Of a stretch of 44,677 nucleotides of DNA, positions 41,020 through 44,677 are shown one piece after another; position 1 is the first letter of the stretch, and each line of letters starts with the position of its first letter. This DNA is from Candidatus Segatella albertsiae (GTDB lineage Bacteria > Bacteroidota > Bacteroidia > Bacteroidales > Bacteroidaceae): NCBI GenBank assembly GCA_002451555.1, contig DKCU01000074.1:1-44677 (forward strand), in the 5' to 3' direction. Under the pieces are notes generated by a model, which did not search any database, was not told the origin of the DNA, and saw only the letters and a list, made by a program, of their open reading frames with translations. The translations under genes and the position numbers were made by a program.

Positions 41020-41350
41020 TTTCTAAATTTTGTTCATTATTACTAGGCAAATCTGTGCTAAGCACAAAGATGTCCTCATCATCAGCCTTCATGAAATAAC
41101 GCTCACGAGCTATTCTCTCGTAAGCCCTTGCACCCTTGCGCATCTCATTCAACTTTCGAGAATCTTCTTGATACTGACTTGTATATTTTTTTATCTCAGA
41201 ACGTAGATTGTTTATCTGAATTTGATACTTCACGTGCTCATAGATACTATTGTCATCAATTGCACCTACTACCAAAATTCCTATCACAATCACTATAAAA
41301 TACTTATAATGAGATAGATAACCCCATATTAATTCAATTTGCTTACTCAT
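41003..41350 (-). CDS. Septum formation initiator DivIC/FtsB family
   Basis: A 115-aa bitopic membrane protein. The open frame extends to 41680 but overlaps dnaX; the ATG at 41350 (MSKQIELIW) sits just past the promoter. One helix (YFIVIVIGILVVGAI, about 17-31) is followed by a coiled coil (YQIQINNLRSEIKKYTSQYQ) and ARAYERIARERYFMKADDED, the DivIC signature. It takes part in the divisome complex with FtsL. Divergent from dnaX. Confidence 0.93.
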   Translation of the reverse strand: MSKQIELIWGYLSHYKYFIVIVIGILVVGAIDDNSIYEHVKYQIQINNLRSEIKKYTSQYQEDSRKLNEMRKGARAYERIARERYFMKADDEDIFVLSTDLPSNNEQNLENEATE

Positions 41351-41365
41351 TAATTTCGATATTTG

Positions 41366-41399
41366 TTTGCAAAGATAATATTTTTTTGTTATCTTTGCA
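41366..41399. promoter_or_regulatory. Divergent divIC/dnaX promoter with an 11-bp inverted repeat
   Basis: Plus strand: TTTG (41366-41369), 20 nt, TATCTTTG (41390-41397) for dnaX. Minus strand: TATCTTTG (41377-41370) for divIC, with no clear -33. The two -7 elements are the arms of TGCAAAGATAA (41368-41378) / TTATCTTTGCA (41389-41399), so the two promoters overlap and should exclude each other. Confidence 0.75.
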
Positions 41400-41419
41400 T
41401 CATCATTTAAGAAAAAATA

Positions 41420-43228
41420 ATGGAAGAATATATTGTTTCTGCAAGAAAGTACCGTCCGATAACCTTTGACTCGGTAGTTGGACAGAGTGCTTTGACCACA
41501 ACTTTGAAGAATGCCGTGAAGAGCGGAAAGCTCGCTCACGCATACCTTTTCTGTGGTCCTCGTGGCGTAGGAAAAACTACCTGTGCCAGAATTTTTGCCA
41601 AGGCTATCAATTGCGAACATCCACGTGAAGACGGTGAAGCATGCAATGAGTGTGAGAGCTGCAAAGCTTTCAACGAACAACGTTCATACAACATCTTCGA
41701 GTTGGATGCTGCCAGCAATAACGGTGTAGAACAAATCAAGGCGCTGATGGAACAGACTCGCATTCCACCACAAGTGGGCAAGTACAAGGTTTTCATCATC
41801 GACGAGGTACATATGCTCAGTTCCGCAGCGTTCAACGCTTTCCTGAAGACTTTGGAAGAACCGCCTTCGCACGTCATATTTATTTTGGCGACCACAGAAA
41901 AGCACAAGATTTTGCCTACAATCTTAAGCCGATGCCAAATCTACGACTTTGAGCGAATGACGGTTCCTAACACCATCAAGCACCTAGCCATGGTGGCAGA
42001 TAAGGAAGGAATCAAATACGAAGAGCAAGCTCTTGCCGTCATCGCAGAAAAAGCCGACGGCGGTATGCGAGATGCCCTGTCTATCTTTGACCAAGCTGCA
42101 AGTTTCTGCCAAGGTGACATTACCTATAAAAAGGTCATTGAAGACCTAAATGTTCTTGACAGCGACAACTACTTCAATTTCGTTAATCTTGCCATCAGCA
42201 ACAAAGTTAGCGAGATGATGGTACTCCTCAACAACATTCTGAACAAAGGTTTTGATGGTGGCAACCTTGTGCAAGGCCTTGCCCAACATGTAAGAAATGT
42301 CATGATGGCGAAAGACCCACAAACCCTACCTTTGCTTGAGACCAGCGAAGAACAAAAAGCAAAATATCAAGAACAGGCTCAAAAGGCTCCTACACCTTTC
42401 TTATATAAGGCACTCAAAATCATGAACGATTGCGACGTACAATATCGTCAAAGTTCCAACAAGCGCCTCTTGGTAGAGCTAACACTTATACAAATAGGGC
42501 AAATTACTCAACCAGAAGACAAAGACGTACCTAGCGCGGGGCGTACGCCCCATAGATTAAAATCCCTGTTTCAGAAACTGATTGCTCCGCTTAAGCCTGC
42601 TTCTCAGGGTGCAGGTGCCGAGCAAAAAGGCAACGAAAATGTCACCCACATTTCCGCTGCCCAACCATCTCATGCCCAAACCTCCCATGCACCAACAGCA
42701 AATAATGAAAACAACAGCATGGGCAGCCAAGCAAAGGGCAAGATAAAGTTGGGCACATTAGGTATGTCATTCAAAAATCTTGAACAAAAGAAGGAAGCTA
42801 GCAAAACTTTCCAATCTGCCAACGACGTAGAAGCTACATTGACTGAAGGAGATGCTGAAAAAACGTTCAATGATGAGCAACTTGCTGGTCAATGGGTGGG
42901 CATGTGCATGAGAATGCAAGCCGTCAACGAACTATACGGATTGTCTCAACGTCTTAAAATGCTAACTCCAAAGATAACAAGCTATCCTCAAGTAGAGGTA
43001 GTCATTGACAATCCTATTCTTCTGGATGAAATCAACAAAATTAAAAATCGCATCAGAAGTACTCTGGCACAAGGACTTCAAAACAACTCTATCACCATCA
43101 ATTATAGAGTAGCCAAACAAGCCGAGATTACCAAGATACGAGACAAAAGGGAGATTTACGAAGATTTGCTCAAGAACAACAAAGCATTCGAAAAGCTCGT
43201 CAAGACTTTCAAACTTGTCATCAACTAA
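41420..43228 (+). CDS. dnaX: DNA polymerase III gamma/tau subunit
   Basis: A 602-aa clamp-loader ATPase. Walker A GPRGVGKTT at residues 46-54; zinc cysteines C65, C75, C78 and C81; Walker B FIIDEVHMLS (about 126-135); sensor/SRC ILPTILSRCQIYDF. Domain III follows to about 365. Then a variable Q/H/A/N-rich linker (about 366-450) and a C-terminal tau-like domain ending FKLVIN. The linker contains an in-frame 14-bp perfect palindrome (42538-42551). Single-gene transcript with a terminator. Confidence 0.97.
   Translation: MEEYIVSARKYRPITFDSVVGQSALTTTLKNAVKSGKLAHAYLFCGPRGVGKTTCARIFAKAINCEHPREDGEACNECESCKAFNEQRSYNIFELDAASNNGVEQIKALMEQTRIPPQVGKYKVFIIDEVHMLSSAAFNAFLKTLEEPPSHVIFILATTEKHKILPTILSRCQIYDFERMTVPNTIKHLAMVADKEGIKYEEQALAVIAEKADGGMRDALSIFDQAASFCQGDITYKKVIEDLNVLDSDNYFNFVNLAISNKVSEMMVLLNNILNKGFDGGNLVQGLAQHVRNVMMAKDPQTLPLLETSEEQKAKYQEQAQKAPTPFLYKALKIMNDCDVQYRQSSNKRLLVELTLIQIGQITQPEDKDVPSAGRTPHRLKSLFQKLIAPLKPASQGAGAEQKGNENVTHISAAQPSHAQTSHAPTANNENNSMGSQAKGKIKLGTLGMSFKNLEQKKEASKTFQSANDVEATLTEGDAEKTFNDEQLAGQWVGMCMRMQAVNELYGLSQRLKMLTPKITSYPQVEVVIDNPILLDEINKIKNRIRSTLAQGLQNNSITINYRVAKQAEITKIRDKREIYEDLLKNNKAFEKLVKTFKLVIN
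42538..42551. repeat. GGGGCGTACGCCCC palindrome inside the dnaX linker
   Basis: A perfect 14-bp GC-rich palindrome in an AT-balanced coding region, read in frame as part of SAGRTPHRL. It may be a small inserted repeat. Confidence 0.8.
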
Positions 43229-43247
43229 AAGTTTGCCATCAAAGAAA

Positions 43248-43282
43248 AAATCCCATGGAATCATTTCGAATCCATGGGATTT
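43248..43282 (+). terminator. Bidirectional terminator between dnaX and asnA
   Basis: AAATCCCATGGA (43248-43259) pairs perfectly with TCCATGGGATTT (43271-43282), 11-nt loop, flanked by A and T tracts. Confidence 0.9.
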
Positions 43283-43289
43283 TAATATC

Positions 43290-44327
43290 TTAAATCAAAT
43301 TCATACCATATTCAGCACATTCCTTGCGCATCTCCTCAGGCCAAATGCTAGCTTGTATCTCGCCAATATGACCTTTATGAAGCAGTACCATACAAAGACG
43401 GCTCTGTCCGATACCACCACCGATACTCAAAGGCAACTTTCCATTGAGAAGCTGCTGGTGGAAGTAAAGTTTCTCGCGATCTTCCTTACCCTCAATCTTC
43501 AATTGACGAAGCAAACTTTCCTTATCTACACGAATACCCATGGAACTTAGCTCGAAACTTCTTCCCAGCACCGGGTACCAAATGAGGATGTCACCATTGA
43601 GGCCCACCTTGCCATTCTCTGCGACAGTACTCCAATCATCATAGTCCGGAGCTCTACCGTCATGCTTCTTGCCGTCGCTCAACTTTCCGCCGATGCCCTC
43701 CACGAAGACAGCACCATACTTTTCGCAGATGGCATCCTCACGTTCTTTAGGAGTCTTATCAGGATACATATCCACCAAATCCTGAGCATGGACAAAATGA
43801 ATCTGCTCTGGCAAGAACGGCTTTAACTGAGGATAATGCTCGCATGTGAGATACTCTGTACGACGAATGGCAGCATAGATACGGCGCACGACATCCTCCA
43901 AGAAGGCGATGGTGCGATCTTTCTTTTCTATTACAGCCTCCCAATCCCACTGATCGACATAAAGCGAATGCAAATTGTCCAACTCCTCGTCCGCACGGAT
44001 AGCATTCATATCAGTATAGACACCATATCCAGGCTCTATATGATACTCAGCCAAAGTCAGTCTCTTCCACTTGGCCAATGAGTGAACTACCTCAGCCTTG
44101 GCATCACCCAAGTCTTTGATAGGGAATGTGACAGGACGCTCCACGCCATTCAAATCATCATTGATACCCAATCCTTTCAACACAAAGAGAGGGGCTGTAA
44201 CACGACGAAGACGAAGTTCTGTTGACAAGTTTGCCTGGAAGAACTCCTTGATTAGCTTGATGCCCATTTCCGTCTGGCGCATATCAAGCAATGCCTTATA
44301 TCCGACAGGTTTTATTACGTTGCTCAT
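43290..44327 (-). CDS. asnA: Aspartate--ammonia ligase (asparagine synthetase A)
   Basis: A 345-aa ATP-dependent enzyme making asparagine from aspartate and ammonia, related to class II aminoacyl-tRNA synthetases. QTEMGIKLIKEFFQ (about 18-31), RVTAPLFV, LHSLYVDQWDWE (about 119-130), GRAPDYDDW (about 224-232) and SIGGGIGQSRLCM (about 302-314, motif 3 with the ATP-binding Arg) are diagnostic. Length is normal for the family. Monocistronic. Confidence 0.98.
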   Translation of the reverse strand: MSNVIKPVGYKALLDMRQTEMGIKLIKEFFQANLSTELRLRRVTAPLFVLKGLGINDDLNGVERPVTFPIKDLGDAKAEVVHSLAKWKRLTLAEYHIEPGYGVYTDMNAIRADEELDNLHSLYVDQWDWEAVIEKKDRTIAFLEDVVRRIYAAIRRTEYLTCEHYPQLKPFLPEQIHFVHAQDLVDMYPDKTPKEREDAICEKYGAVFVEGIGGKLSDGKKHDGRAPDYDDWSTVAENGKVGLNGDILIWYPVLGRSFELSSMGIRVDKESLLRQLKIEGKEDREKLYFHQQLLNGKLPLSIGGGIGQSRLCMVLLHKGHIGEIQASIWPEEMRKECAEYGMNLI

Positions 44328-44426
44328 ACTATATTACTATTTCTTTTGTTTTATTTCTTGTTTTTGTTCTCATTTTAAGGTCAAAAATGACACCAATATC
44401 AGCACTGGCATTTCTATTTGACGGTG

Positions 44427-44457
44427 CAAAGGTACTAAATTATTATTAAACTGCAAG
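44427..44457 (-). promoter_or_regulatory. Promoter of asnA
   Basis: Minus-strand CTTG (44457-44454), a 19-nt spacer and TACCTTTG (44434-44427). Leader about 95 nt. The stretch 44460-44560 shows nothing further. Confidence 0.65.
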
Positions 44458-44566
44458 CATTTTTTCATTTTTATTTTGCACATTGTAAGTATTTCTATCA
44501 TTTTTCTATCCATTTGTATATATTTAGCAATTAATTGCAAGTTTTAATCGAAAAGAACACCAAATA

Positions 44567-44598
44567 TTTGGTCAATTCAAATAAAAGCATTAACTTTG
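44567..44598 (+). promoter_or_regulatory. Promoter of the tRNA gene
   Basis: TTTG (44567-44570), a 20-nt spacer and TAACTTTG (44591-44598): a full match, about 38 nt before the tRNA. Confidence 0.8.
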
Positions 44599-44636
44599 CA
44601 AACGTAATTATAATAATAGGTATATCCTTAATTCTT

Positions 44637-44677
44637 GGCTCCGTAGCTTAGCTGAATAGAGCGTCAGATTCCGGTTC
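44637..44677 (+). tRNA. tRNA-Arg (anticodon CCG), 3' end outside the window
   Basis: Acceptor 5' strand GGCTCCG, then TA, the D-arm GCTT/GAGC around AGCTGAATA, then G26, the anticodon 5' stem TCAGA and loop TTCCGGT. With U33 in place the anticodon is CCG, decoding CGG (Arg). The gene is cut at the anticodon arm. Confidence 0.85.

Noticed and set aside
41351..41680. N-terminal extension of divIC
   Set aside because: It would be coded antisense to dnaX and across both promoters; the ATG at 41350 gives a normal-length DivIC.

Overview
The window looks like chromosomal DNA of a Bacteroidales bacterium, most likely Prevotellaceae (a Prevotella/Segatella-like gut species). The evidence is repeated use of the Bacteroidota promoter pattern (TTTG, about 20 nt, TAnnTTTG), weak Shine-Dalgarno sites, the long NusB form, a DUF5606 gene, a hybrid two-component regulator, DUF5689 and DUF4369 lipoproteins, and a stand-alone MetH activation domain. 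The genus is inferred from gene content and no database was searched.

Layout. 1-1050: an XRE/ImmA-IrrE regulator-protease that overlaps the start of a gene running off the edge. 1.2-2.7 kb: queF and a YhhQ-type queuosine-precursor transporter. 2.9-3.5 kb: hsp20 with a sigma54-like promoter. 3.6-7.1 kb: the leftward housekeeping operon nusB-yajC-ybbR-coaE-DUF5606. 7.2-9.8 kb: rightward rplY, pth, an hslR-like gene and a small outer-membrane barrel. 10-13.7 kb: a DUF308 membrane protein, a histidine phosphatase, an SDR oxidoreductase, a REP-like element, udk and a UDG-family glycosylase.

13.7-28.1 kb is the accessory part. A secreted endonuclease/exonuclease/phosphatase is divergent from an operon of a TonB-dependent-receptor-like barrel and two lipoproteins sharing an OB-like module. 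Then come a GNAT gene paired with a 53-aa partner, rpmE2, a surface DNA/RNA non-specific nuclease lipoprotein, an unusual W/G/Y-rich lipoprotein, and a hybrid two-component regulator. Together the nucleases, transporter and lipoproteins suggest a locus for extracellular nucleic-acid or nucleotide scavenging. The regulator keeps its sensor, HisKA, receiver and AraC parts but has no room for, and no motifs of, the HATPase_c kinase domain.

28.1-44.7 kb is mostly housekeeping: a glutathione peroxidase, TrpB2, mfd, a polyprenol-phosphate mannosyltransferase-like enzyme, an acyltransferase, a metallophosphoesterase, the MetH activation domain protein, dihydroorotase, a DUF4369 lipoprotein, divIC, dnaX, asnA and the 5' part of a tRNA-Arg(CCG). 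Two gene-free stretches (about 28.18-28.31 and 30.73-30.91 kb) each combine a promoter -7 element with an intrinsic terminator and no ORF, so they are small-RNA candidates. The second has a regulated-looking promoter with 21-bp-phased direct repeats inside an inverted repeat.
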